A DNA stretch of 64,000 bases from Gilliamella sp. wkB178 (GTDB taxonomy: Bacteria > Pseudomonadota > Gammaproteobacteria > Enterobacterales > Orbaceae). The position numbers and the translations under genes were made by a program. A model generated the notes under the pieces. The model was not told where the DNA came from. It saw only the letters and a list, made by a program, of their open reading frames with translations, and did not search any database. Of this stretch, positions 10,369-18,260 are shown in pieces; position 1 is the stretch's first letter, and the number at the start of each line of letters is the position of its first letter. The DNA lies in NCBI RefSeq assembly GCF_001690705.1, contig NZ_LZGK01000013.1:620001-684000 (forward strand). The letters run 5' to 3'.

Positions 10369-11373
10369 ATGAAAAATAGTAGATCTGATTCTGCTAAAGC
10401 AGTAAAGGTAACAGAAAAAAGAGTTACCAAAGAACGTAGTCTAAAACCAGCTTTAAAAACCACCAAAACACCAGCAGTTGCTACACGTAAAGTAGCTGTT
10501 AATGATAATACTGAAAAGTTACAAAAAGTATTAGCCAACCTTGGTAATGGATCGCGCCGTGAAATTGAAGCCATGATAGTTGCGGGTAAAATCAGCGTTG
10601 ATGGTAAAATTGCTACTTTAGGTGATCGCGTCGATGTTAATGCGAATCCTAAAATACGTATTGATGGTCATTTGATTCAGCTAAGAAGCAAAGAGAAAGA
10701 AATTTGCCGAGTACTAGCCTATTATAAACCAGAAGGGGAAATTTGTTCGCGCAACGATCCTCAAGGTAGGGCCACAGTATTTGAACGGTTACCACGTTTA
10801 AAAAATGCCCGTTGGGTTAATATCGGACGATTAGATATTAACACTTCAGGTCTATTGTTGTTTACTACTGATGGTGAGTTGGCCAACCGCTTAATGCATC
10901 CGCGGCATGAAATTGAACGGGAATATGCAGTGCGAGTGTTTGGTAAAGTTACTGATCAGCAATTGAACCAGTTACGCAAAGGTGTACAATTGGAAGATGG
11001 CCCAGCCTCATTTAAATCCGTTAAAGCTCAAGGTGGTGATGGCATCAATCAATGGTTTAATGTAGTGATCACTGAAGGGCGTAATCGTGAAGTGCGTAGA
11101 ATGTGGGAAGCTATTGACGTGCAAGTCAGCCGCTTACTGCGGATTCGCTATGGTAACATTGCATTACCGAAAGGATTATCACGTGGAACGTGGATGGAAT
11201 TAGGTATTGACGCAGTTAATTATTTACGGGAAACAGTGGGTCTGGCTAAAGAAGCGAAAAGTTTCATTGCTACGTCGTCAGAACAGCGTGCTAGCCGGCC
11301 TAGACGCCCTCGAATCAGCAATTTATCTAAATCTCCACGCCAAGCCACCGCTAAAAAAACAACCAGACGCTAG
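10369..11373 (+). CDS. rluB: 23S rRNA pseudouridine-2605 synthase
   Basis: A 334-residue RsuA/RluB-type pseudouridine synthase. An S4 RNA-binding domain spans about 49-100 (LQKVLANLGNGSRREIEAMI). The catalytic domain follows, with the aspartate in GRLDINTSG (Asp156, equivalent to E. coli Asp110). It carries about 46 extra N-terminal residues rich in Lys, Arg, Thr and Ala, and a basic C-terminal tail. These disordered extensions probably add nonspecific RNA contact. E. coli RluB starts almost directly at the S4 domain. RluF/RsuA alternatives are less likely because RVLAYYKPEGE and the gene neighbours match RluB. Confidence 0.92.
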   Translation: MKNSRSDSAKAVKVTEKRVTKERSLKPALKTTKTPAVATRKVAVNDNTEKLQKVLANLGNGSRREIEAMIVAGKISVDGKIATLGDRVDVNANPKIRIDGHLIQLRSKEKEICRVLAYYKPEGEICSRNDPQGRATVFERLPRLKNARWVNIGRLDINTSGLLLFTTDGELANRLMHPRHEIEREYAVRVFGKVTDQQLNQLRKGVQLEDGPASFKSVKAQGGDGINQWFNVVITEGRNREVRRMWEAIDVQVSRLLRIRYGNIALPKGLSRGTWMELGIDAVNYLRETVGLAKEAKSFIATSSEQRASRPRRPRISNLSKSPRQATAKKTTRR

Positions 11374-11390
11374 TTGTTGCTAAAATAATA

Positions 11391-11429
11391 TCCCAACCAA
11401 AGATAAATTATAATTGGTTGGGATTTTTT
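11391..11429. terminator. Terminator between rluB and the amidohydrolase gene
   Basis: TCCCAACCAA and TTGGTTGGGA form a stem followed by TTTTTT on the plus strand. It ends rluB and lies just past the stop of the convergent amidohydrolase. Confidence 0.88.
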
Positions 11430-11434
11430 ATTGA

Positions 11435-12451
11435 TTACTCAATGCCTAACACCATACGGCCATTATTAGTGGCTACATTCACCACATTGTCTAAATCGGT
11501 ATAACGGCAACCGGTAACTAACAATTTTAGCTCTTCCCACATATTACCGGTTGAAAAAGGTAACATATAATCACTAACATTATCAGTACCAATAGCAACC
11601 GGAATTCCGGCAGCAGCAAGTTCATCTACTGGTGTTAATGAGTTACGGGTTGGGCCTTGTTCTTCTCGGCGAGGGCTATCAATCCAAGCAAAAGGGCAGG
11701 CAATTACCATCATTTGTGCTTGCTTCATCTTTTGGTAGAGTCGTTGGCGATATTCTAAGCTGTGGGCGGTAATTGAAATACTATGAATGGCAACAACTCG
11801 GCCATGCATACCATGTTCAAGCGTTTTATCGGTGAGTTGCTCGGTTTCTATTTCTTCTTGTGAGTTAAACTGATCTACATGTACATGTACCATTTTACCT
11901 AATGATTTACCTGTTTGCATTAACACATCTAAATGTTTAAGCCCCATTCCTGGACCATGATCGCGTTCATCACGACGAGGTAAACCACCAATAATATCAA
12001 CCAAATCGGCACCTTTATCAAACCAATAACGCGCTTCCTTATCGATAACGCCTTTTAAGGTTTGATTAACTAATTTAATCATAATATCGTTTTTATAGGT
12101 TTCGCGTGCTCTTAATGCCCCTTTAATTGCTCTCTCTTGGGCAATAGGGTCAATATCTACAAATGAGCCCATAGCGCTCACACCTTGTTCAATCATGCGT
12201 TCAACCGCCATGCTAAAGTGGCGGTAATAATCATCTTCACTCATAGCGGCTTTAACTTTATCTAGGGTATCCCATTTTTCAATTAAAGTTTGTTTTTGAT
12301 AGACATCAAAACTATCTACACTAATTGTAAAAGCACGGTCTGCATGCATATGGGCATTAACCCAACCACCATTTTCTTTAATTCTTTTCATTAAATAGGC
12401 TTTTAAACTTTGATCTCGAGTGGTTAATAACATTTTTTTATTATCTGTCAT
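11435..12451 (-). CDS. Cytosine deaminase-like amidohydrolase, substrate unknown
   Basis: A 338-residue metal-dependent hydrolase of the amidohydrolase superfamily, closest in layout to CodA and AtzC. The expected metal ligands are present: His34-X-His36 (NAHMHADRAF), His191 (HVHVDQF), His223 (AIHSIS) and Asp290 (GTDNVSD). In cytosine deaminase the third ligand is followed by Cys-Asp-Glu, whose Glu is catalytic. Here the segment is HVDQ, so Gln194 sits where that Glu is expected. Cytosine deamination is therefore doubtful. No permease or pathway partner is adjacent. About 150 bp of leader upstream contains a terminator-like hairpin and a small ORF, so expression may be attenuated. Confidence 0.75.
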   Translation of the reverse strand: MTDNKKMLLTTRDQSLKAYLMKRIKENGGWVNAHMHADRAFTISVDSFDVYQKQTLIEKWDTLDKVKAAMSEDDYYRHFSMAVERMIEQGVSAMGSFVDIDPIAQERAIKGALRARETYKNDIMIKLVNQTLKGVIDKEARYWFDKGADLVDIIGGLPRRDERDHGPGMGLKHLDVLMQTGKSLGKMVHVHVDQFNSQEEIETEQLTDKTLEHGMHGRVVAIHSISITAHSLEYRQRLYQKMKQAQMMVIACPFAWIDSPRREEQGPTRNSLTPVDELAAAGIPVAIGTDNVSDYMLPFSTGNMWEELKLLVTGCRYTDLDNVVNVATNNGRMVLGIE

Positions 12452-12504
12452 AATGTGCCTCTACAATTGGTTGAACCTGAATTAATTAATATAAAAATAC
12501 TTAA

Positions 12505-12603
12505 TCACAACAAAATAATAGACAAAAAAAATCCCCCAAAAAGGAGGATAAAAGCTAAATCAACAATACTGTTGTTTAAGATTGTTGATTTATAATTGTT
12601 CAT
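12505..12603 (-). CDS. Possible 32-codon hydrophobic leader peptide
   Basis: An ATG-initiated 32-codon ORF on the same strand as, and upstream of, the amidohydrolase. Its second half is strongly hydrophobic (DLAFILLFGGFFLSIILL). The coding sequence runs through the hairpin and U-tract at 12524-12548, the geometry of a translated attenuator. The ribosome site is weak (AAGAG about 10 nt upstream). Chance occurrence in AT-rich DNA, or a small membrane peptide, are equally possible. Confidence 0.3.
   Translation of the reverse strand: MNNYKSTILNNSIVDLAFILLFGGFFLSIILL
12524..12591 (-). promoter_or_regulatory. Two-hairpin leader with terminator-like U-tract upstream of the amidohydrolase
   Basis: Read on the minus strand, a perfect 11-bp stem AAATCAACAAT / ATTGTTGATTT (12591-12557, 13-nt loop) comes first. 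It is followed by TCCTCC-TTTTT-GGGGGA and eight Ts (12548-12524), a compact intrinsic-terminator shape. The T-tract lies about 70 bp before the amidohydrolase ATG. This looks like an attenuator or the terminator of a short upstream RNA. I recognise no known riboswitch. The rest of the 12452-12923 gap holds the promoter of the next gene and a 9-bp direct repeat (GGCGCTTAA at 12731 and 12749). Confidence 0.5.
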
Positions 12604-12849
12604 AACTTGAAACTCTTAATTTGCTGAATAAATTGCAGCGATTCTAACTAATCTAATCTTAATATCAAGTGTTAAATTTAAAAAAATATATAAATAAATG
12701 AAATAGTTAAAGTATTATTTTTGAGATTTTGGCGCTTAAATATAAGGGGCGCTTAATTTTTTTGGGTTAAGAATTCTATTTTAAAAATATAACTTATTAT
12801 TTATTATCAATAATTAGTTGTCACAAAAATTAGATTAAGCAAATAATGA

Positions 12850-12886
12850 GCGATTTTTGCAATCGCACGTGAACTCAGGATATACT
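12850..12886 (+). promoter_or_regulatory. Promoter with overlapping inverted repeat before the monooxygenase gene
   Basis: TTGCAA (12857-12862) and TATACT (12881-12886) are 18 bp apart and fit a sigma-70 promoter. A perfect inverted repeat GCGATT-N5-AATCGC (12850-12866) covers the -35, so a repressor could act there. Confidence 0.45.
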
Positions 12887-12923
12887 AACGAAACAATGTA
12901 AACCATTAAACCAAAGGAATTAT

Positions 12924-13214
12924 ATGAGTCATTTAAATATTATTGCCACTATTAAAGTAAAACCTGAGTTTCATGCCGCTTTTCAACCGATTTTTAAAAA
13001 ACTAGTAGCAGGTAGTCGTGCCGAAGCAGGCTGTGTTCGTTATGAACTGAATCAGAGTATTGATAATCCAAATGTGTATGTAGTGATTGAAACATGGGCA
13101 TCACAACAGGCCATTGATATTCACAATGCAACCCCACATTTTGTGGAATTTGCTTCATTTGCTAAAGAGCATGTTGATAGCTTGGATATTTGTATTGCTA
13201 AACAAGTTATGTAA
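12924..13214 (+). CDS. Antibiotic biosynthesis monooxygenase-domain protein (YgiN-like)
   Basis: A 96-residue ABM-fold (dimeric alpha-beta barrel) protein. Family features are IIATIKVKPEF at the N-terminus, AGCVRYELNQS near 35-45, and ETWASQQAIDIHNATPHF with the conserved Trp and His of the fold. E. coli YgiN is a quinol monooxygenase of this family; others break down heme or modify polyketides. The substrate here is not known. An AAGGAA ribosome site precedes the ATG and a promoter-like pair lies 40-70 bp upstream. The gene is monocistronic, convergent with pbpC and divergent from the amidohydrolase. Confidence 0.8.
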   Translation: MSHLNIIATIKVKPEFHAAFQPIFKKLVAGSRAEAGCVRYELNQSIDNPNVYVVIETWASQQAIDIHNATPHFVEFASFAKEHVDSLDICIAKQVM

Positions 13215-13230
13215 TTTATTGGTGCAGTAA

Positions 13231-13254
13231 GCTAGCAATCAATAAATTGCTAGC
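13231..13254. terminator. Hairpin between the monooxygenase gene and pbpC
   Basis: GCTAGCAAT and ATTGCTAGC form a perfect 9-bp stem with a 6-nt loop between convergent genes. Neither side has a clean U-tract, so this is a weak intrinsic terminator at best. Confidence 0.45.
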
Positions 13255-13264
13255 TGCCAAATAT

Positions 13265-15604
13265 TTAATTAAATAGTTCCACTTTGATATTGCGCCAATC
13301 GCTGCGACCCATATCATCAAGGACTAAAATTTTAAATGTACCACTTTCGGTTGGCACCCAATCGATGGCTTTTCTCGGTTCAGTTTGCCCCATAAAATTA
13401 TCATTAACAAACCAATATAATGATTTGGCATCGCCATCACTATTAGCGGTAAAACTAATTTTTTCATTTTTCTGTTTTGATGGCCTAAATTGATAGACTA
13501 CATTTTTCAGTGGCGAAGTTATTTTTGGTCGCTCGCCTAAATAGCTTTGAGTCGTAACACAATGGCTGGTAGTCGGTGGGACTTTTTTGGGAATACCAGC
13601 TTTAGCAAAAATAGCTGCTAAATCAGAAGGCCAAAACTCAAAAACTTCTAAATGCGAAGTGGTTAAATCATAAGGTGGGCAAACGGCTTTACCGGTTTTA
13701 TTATCAACCATAACGGGCCTGAAGATGGTATCCGGTTTGATTGGTGATACCCCCGGAATAAACCAAGTCTTCCCTTTTGCTTTACACCATTGAGTCATTA
13801 AATTACCACTAGTTAGGCAGATATCAACCCGTTTTAAATTACTTGGTAACGGTCGGTTTGGTTCCCGCAAGTTTGGATAATAGGCATTAATACTATCAAC
13901 AATATTAAAAAACAAAGGTGTCGCCGCATCTACGCCCACAAAGGCATTATTACCGCTACCATCAAAATTACCTAACCACACTACCATGGCATAATTGCCG
14001 AAAGTTCCCGCCGTCCATGCATCCCTAAATCCCCATGAGGTACCAGTTTTCCAAGCCACAGGGATGACATTATTTTGCATTTTACTCAGCACATCTTGTG
14101 GGCGAGTATTTTGCTTTAACATATCAATGGTCATAAAAGCTGCTTGAGGACTGAGTATTTTTTGTGGGGGCACGGATTCATCTGCTTCAATAAACTTTAA
14201 TGGTTGCCAATTACCTTGATTAGCCAGCATGGCATATAATCCTACCAATTCTTGAGCTGTAACTTCACCGCCACCTAAAACTAATGACAAACCATAATGG
14301 GATTCATCAGCTAGTTTTTGAATATGAGCATTAACTAAGAATTGATAAAAGGTTGGTTGTTGCAAATTAGATGCAATGGTAACGGCTGGAATATTGCGAC
14401 TATGAATTAAAGCATCAGTAGCGGAAATTGGCCCACGAAAATTGCGATCAAAATTTTCGGGCGTATAAGCACCAAAATCGGTAGCGACATCTTTTAAGAT
14501 TGTGCGTGGGTGTAAAATTCCTTGATCTATACCTAAAGCATAAATAAAAGGTTTAAGGGTAGATCCAGGTGAACGTTTGGCTAAAGTGCCATTAACTTGC
14601 CCTTGGATAGTATTATCAAAATAGTTGGCCGAACCGATTAGTGCTTTCACTTTCATGGTTTGGGTATCAACTAGGATCACTGCAGCATTTTCAATGCCTT
14701 TTAATCGATTTCTTTCAATAAAATTGTTGACTTGGCGAGTCAGGATTTTTTGTAGATTACTATCCAGCGTGGTTTTGATTTCTTGATCATCATTGCGATG
14801 TTCTTGGATTATTTGATTAACAAAATGCGGAGCGCTAAAAGGCAATCGTTCTGGTTGTCTTAAAACCAATTTTTGCGAAAATAGTGCCGCAATATTACTA
14901 TCAACAGGGTATTGTTCTTGCCAACGTTCGAATAATTGATTGCGGGCTTTAATCAATGCATTACTGGCTAACCCAGTTTTACGGTCAATGCGGTAAGTTG
15001 GGGATTGTGGTAATACTACCAACGTCAATGCTTCCGGTAAATTAACTTGTGAGGCCGGTTTATTAAAATAAATCAGTGAAGCCGCGCCAACACTTTCAAT
15101 ATTACGCCCAAAAGGAGCATAGTTAAAATAGGCTTCTAAAATATCGTGTTTGGAATACATTAGTTCCAATTGGATTGCTCTGGCGATTTGATGTAATTTA
15201 CCACCAATGGTTTTGGTATTTAATCGCCAATGCATGCGGGCAAGTTGCATGGTAATTGTGGAAGCCCCTTGACGGTTACCACCACCAATATAGGTTGCCC
15301 AAAAAGCGCGAGTTAAACTAAACGGATTTATGCCAAAATGGTAATAAAACCATTGATCTTCATGTAATAGCAAACCATTAATAATCTCAGGTGAAATGTC
15401 TTCCAACGGCGTCCACAAGCGGTAACGATCATCCTTGGCTAAAGTCATACGAATCAAATGATTATTATCATCGTAATAACGTTTGGAAAAAGTAAGTGGA
15501 TCGGATAGTGGTGGATGAGGATATAAACGTATTGCAATCATTGCCACCAATACTAGCAGTAATGCCATGAATTTATTTTGATGACGAACAATAAATTTAA
15601 TCAT
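13265..15604 (-). CDS. pbpC: Penicillin-binding protein 1C
   Basis: A 779-residue bifunctional peptidoglycan synthase (E. coli PbpC 770). One N-terminal membrane anchor spans about 11-27. The GT51 glycosyltransferase domain has its catalytic Glu in HEDQWFYYHFG (Glu82) and STITMQLAR near 115-123. The transpeptidase domain has SxxK (Ser348, Lys351), SRN (402-404) and KTG (519-521). A C-terminal BiPBP_C module ends the protein. The substrates are lipid II glycan and stem peptides in the periplasm. The alpha-2-macroglobulin partner yfhM, next to pbpC in E. coli, is not adjacent. The usual ribosome-site region is occupied by copy 2 of the dispersed repeat. Confidence 0.94.
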   Translation of the reverse strand: MIKFIVRHQNKFMALLLVLVAMIAIRLYPHPPLSDPLTFSKRYYDDNNHLIRMTLAKDDRYRLWTPLEDISPEIINGLLLHEDQWFYYHFGINPFSLTRAFWATYIGGGNRQGASTITMQLARMHWRLNTKTIGGKLHQIARAIQLELMYSKHDILEAYFNYAPFGRNIESVGAASLIYFNKPASQVNLPEALTLVVLPQSPTYRIDRKTGLASNALIKARNQLFERWQEQYPVDSNIAALFSQKLVLRQPERLPFSAPHFVNQIIQEHRNDDQEIKTTLDSNLQKILTRQVNNFIERNRLKGIENAAVILVDTQTMKVKALIGSANYFDNTIQGQVNGTLAKRSPGSTLKPFIYALGIDQGILHPRTILKDVATDFGAYTPENFDRNFRGPISATDALIHSRNIPAVTIASNLQQPTFYQFLVNAHIQKLADESHYGLSLVLGGGEVTAQELVGLYAMLANQGNWQPLKFIEADESVPPQKILSPQAAFMTIDMLKQNTRPQDVLSKMQNNVIPVAWKTGTSWGFRDAWTAGTFGNYAMVVWLGNFDGSGNNAFVGVDAATPLFFNIVDSINAYYPNLREPNRPLPSNLKRVDICLTSGNLMTQWCKAKGKTWFIPGVSPIKPDTIFRPVMVDNKTGKAVCPPYDLTTSHLEVFEFWPSDLAAIFAKAGIPKKVPPTTSHCVTTQSYLGERPKITSPLKNVVYQFRPSKQKNEKISFTANSDGDAKSLYWFVNDNFMGQTEPRKAIDWVPTESGTFKILVLDDMGRSDWRNIKVELFN

Positions 15605-15609
15605 ACCTT

Positions 15610-15651
15610 GTAAAGATGTTTCCTGAGAGGTATACGTTTCAGTATAAAATA
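15610..15651 (+). repeat. Dispersed intergenic repeat, copy 2
   Basis: A 42-bp copy, gtaaagatgtttcctgagag followed by gtatacgtttcagtataaaata. It contains the inverted repeat TATAC-gtttca-GTATA. It starts six bases upstream of the pbpC start codon and touches the argS terminator. Confidence 0.85.
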
Positions 15652-15682
15652 ATCACCGATATCACTTAATATCGGCGATTAT
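15651..15682 (-). terminator. Terminator after argS
   Basis: On the minus strand AATCGCCGATAT and ATATCGGTGATT form a 12-bp stem with one G-T type mismatch, followed by ATTTTAT. It lies directly after the argS stop. Confidence 0.65.
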
Positions 15683-15688
15683 TTATGC

Positions 15689-17422
15689 TTACATTTTTTC
15701 TACCGTTTTAATGCCGAGCATATCTAAACCAATTTTCAACGTTTTAGCAGTTAAAGCAGCAAGTTTTAGACGACTGATTTTGAGGCTGTCATTGTCAGCA
15801 GTCAATATCGGGCAGTTTTCATAGAAACTTGAAAATAGTGTAGCAATATCATACAAATAAGCACACAAAACATGAGGTGTACCTTCGGCGGCAACGGTAG
15901 CAATAGTTTCATCAAATTGGATTAAGCGTGTGGCTAATGCGCGCTCTTTATCAGAAGCTAAGCTTACCGAACCGGTTAAATTTTCTGCTGTAATATTGGC
16001 TTTTTTAAATATCGATAAAACTCGAGTATAAGCATATTGCAAATAAGGCGCAGTATTACCTTCAAATGACAACATATTGTCCCAATCAAATACATAATCA
16101 GTAGTACGATTTTTGGATAGGTCGGCATATTTAACTGCACCAATGGCTACCGCATCGACTATTTGCGCTAACTCCTCGTTACTAAGATCCGGATTTTTAC
16201 TGCGAATTAATGCAGTAGCTCGTTCGGTGGCTTCATCAAGCAGATCATTTAACTTAACCGTATCGCCTGAACGAGTTTTAAATGGTTTACCATCTTTACC
16301 TAACATCATACCGAACATATGGTGCTCGAGTTTTAATGATTCCGGTACATATTTGGCTTTATGAGCAATAAGCCATACTTGTTCTAAATGTTGATGTTGC
16401 CTTGAATCAGTGTAGTAAAGTATGCGTTCGGCGTGCAATTGTTCGTACCGATATTTAACACAAGCTATATCAGTAGTCGCATACAGGTAACCACCATCGC
16501 GTTTTTGAATAATAACGCCCATGGGTTCGCCTTCTTTATTTTTATATTCATCTAAAAAGACCACAATGGCACCATCACTTTCAACAGCGAGTTTCTTGTG
16601 TTTTAAATCGGCAACAATCCCCGGGAGCATATTGTTATAAATACTCTCACCCATGGTATCTTCCAATGATAGTGTGACATTCAAGCGCTTGTAGGTAGCA
16701 ATATTTTGAGTCATGGTAATGTCAACCAGTTTGCGCCACATAGTGCGGCAATATTCATCACCACCTTGGAGTTTCACCACATAATTACGGGCTTTTTCAG
16801 CAAAGACTTCATCTTCATCATAATGTTTTTTAGCGGCACGATAAAAGGATTCTAAGTCTGATAGTTCCATATCGTTTGCATGTTCGTTTTGCATCTTTTC
16901 TAGATAAGCAATTAGCATTCCAAATTGAGTGCCCCAATCACCAACATGATTAGCTCGAATCACATTATGGCCTAAAAAACTTAATACGCGTACGCTTGCG
17001 TCACCAATGATAGTTGAACGTAAGTGACCAACATGCATCTCTTTAGCAACATTCGGTGCTGAGTAGTCAATAACAATGGTTTGTGGTTTGGCAGGTAAGG
17101 TGATATTGAGTTTATCACTGTTTAAGGCAATTTCATTTTGCTCAGCAATCCAGCTGGCTTTAAGAAAAATATTAATAAAACCCGGACCGGCAATTTCCAC
17201 TTTATCGGCAATATCATTAATATCTAAATGTTTTAGTACTTGTTCCGCAAGTGCTCTAGGTGGCATCCCCATTTTCTTGGCGGTAGCCATGATGCCATTA
17301 GCTTGATAGTCACCAAACTGTACTTTGGCTGACTGTTTGATTAAAGCGTCACAGTTGCTGTCCGCACCGACCATAATCATGGCTTGAGAAATGCGTTGAG
17401 TTAGTAATTGTTGAATATTCAC
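15689..17422 (-). CDS. argS: Arginyl-tRNA synthetase
   Basis: A 577-residue class I aminoacyl-tRNA synthetase, identical in length to E. coli ArgRS. The HIGH-type motif is HVGH at 130-133 ([13 protein letters not shown]). The arginine- and ATP-site blocks [15 protein letters not shown] and [16 protein letters not shown] follow. The C-terminal anticodon-binding helical domain ends with LGIKTVEKM, close to the usual LGIxTVExM end. The N-terminal Add1 domain (about 1-100) is present. It is separated from pbpC by a hairpin terminator and the dispersed repeat, so the two are probably separate transcripts. Confidence 0.97.
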   Translation of the reverse strand: MNIQQLLTQRISQAMIMVGADSNCDALIKQSAKVQFGDYQANGIMATAKKMGMPPRALAEQVLKHLDINDIADKVEIAGPGFINIFLKASWIAEQNEIALNSDKLNITLPAKPQTIVIDYSAPNVAKEMHVGHLRSTIIGDASVRVLSFLGHNVIRANHVGDWGTQFGMLIAYLEKMQNEHANDMELSDLESFYRAAKKHYDEDEVFAEKARNYVVKLQGGDEYCRTMWRKLVDITMTQNIATYKRLNVTLSLEDTMGESIYNNMLPGIVADLKHKKLAVESDGAIVVFLDEYKNKEGEPMGVIIQKRDGGYLYATTDIACVKYRYEQLHAERILYYTDSRQHQHLEQVWLIAHKAKYVPESLKLEHHMFGMMLGKDGKPFKTRSGDTVKLNDLLDEATERATALIRSKNPDLSNEELAQIVDAVAIGAVKYADLSKNRTTDYVFDWDNMLSFEGNTAPYLQYAYTRVLSIFKKANITAENLTGSVSLASDKERALATRLIQFDETIATVAAEGTPHVLCAYLYDIATLFSSFYENCPILTADNDSLKISRLKLAALTAKTLKIGLDMLGIKTVEKM

Positions 17423-17654
17423 ACTATACCTAATCGATTATAACAAAAATGCCCAATATAATACCGACAAAGCAGTCAAATGTCACTGATCGGTTTAGTT
17501 AACTGGCATTAATAAACTAGGTATCAACGTATATCTTTATAAAGTTGTATTCAAGACCTCTAATTAGTAATATACCTACTGAATTAAACTACTTAAAAAA
17601 TTATGTGTTATTGTGAAATAATTTTGCAAAAATTATAGATAAGATTATTGAATT

Positions 17655-17915
17655 ATGAAACTAACAACCAGTAGTTTTATTAAAATATTAATGCTCATAT
17701 TTTTTATAATTACGATTATTGTTGAAATATTCATGCTAATAGGTTGTTTAATTACAGTTAAATATAATATTGAAATGACTGATAATATAAATAAAGCTGT
17801 TGGGTTTATATACATGATTATAGATACGCTAGGGGCGATTATTATTTTTGATTTAGTGTATTTGTTAGTTTTGCATTTGCTGTTTTTTAAAAAGAAATCC
17901 TCAACAACACCATGA
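17655..17915 (+). CDS. Small predicted membrane protein, unknown
   Basis: An 86-residue ORF with two strongly hydrophobic stretches, about 9-33 and 48-76, and a basic C-terminal end (KKKSSTTP). This suggests a two-helix inner-membrane protein. I recognise no family. There is no clear Shine-Dalgarno site (AAGATT about 10 nt before the ATG). It lies alone between the divergent argS and the thiamine riboswitch. The AT-rich, Ile- and Leu-heavy composition means a spurious ORF cannot be excluded. Confidence 0.4.
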   Translation: MKLTTSSFIKILMLIFFIITIIVEIFMLIGCLITVKYNIEMTDNINKAVGFIYMIIDTLGAIIIFDLVYLLVLHLLFFKKKSSTTP

Positions 17916-18116
17916 AAAAATTGATTTGTATATTTTTATATTAATATTAGTAAGTATACAGCTCATTCCCATGATATTACCGATACATACATTTTTTTGT
18001 TAAATAATTTTCTTTAAATAACAAATTATTACAACAATATTTACACTTTTGTTGTTTATTTATCGCTTTTATATAGTTTACAATTAGTTAACCAAATAAT
18101 AGACTAGTTAATAGTT

Positions 18117-18260
18117 CTCAACGGGGTGCCTGAGTGGGCTGAGAATATTAGATCTCCTAATATAACCCGACGAACCTGAACTGGATCATGCCAGCGGAGG
18201 GATTTGAGTTATTATATCAGCTCAAACCTTTTGTCTTTCATTTAATATTAGGAGGCAAAA
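18117..18260 (+). ncRNA. TPP riboswitch with possible translational platform
   Basis: The aptamer (18117-18208) has the thi-box landmarks: GGGGTGCC, CTGAGAA, ACCCG, GAACCTGAACTGGATCATG and CCAGCGGAGGGA. P1 is closed by CTCAA (18117-18121) with TTGAG (18204-18208). Two alternatives follow. TTTGAG (18203-18208) can instead pair with CTCAAA (18221-18226). TTTTGTCTTT (18229-18238) can pair with GGAGGCAAAA (18251-18260), which holds the ribosome site and the A of the thiB ATG. This suggests TPP represses translation. The folds were drawn by hand. The remaining bases between 17916 and 18116 show nothing. Confidence 0.93.

Noticed and set aside
18188-18259. Upstream ATG for thiB inside the riboswitch
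   Set aside because: It is part of the TPP aptamer and would hide the signal peptide; AGGAGG marks the later ATG.
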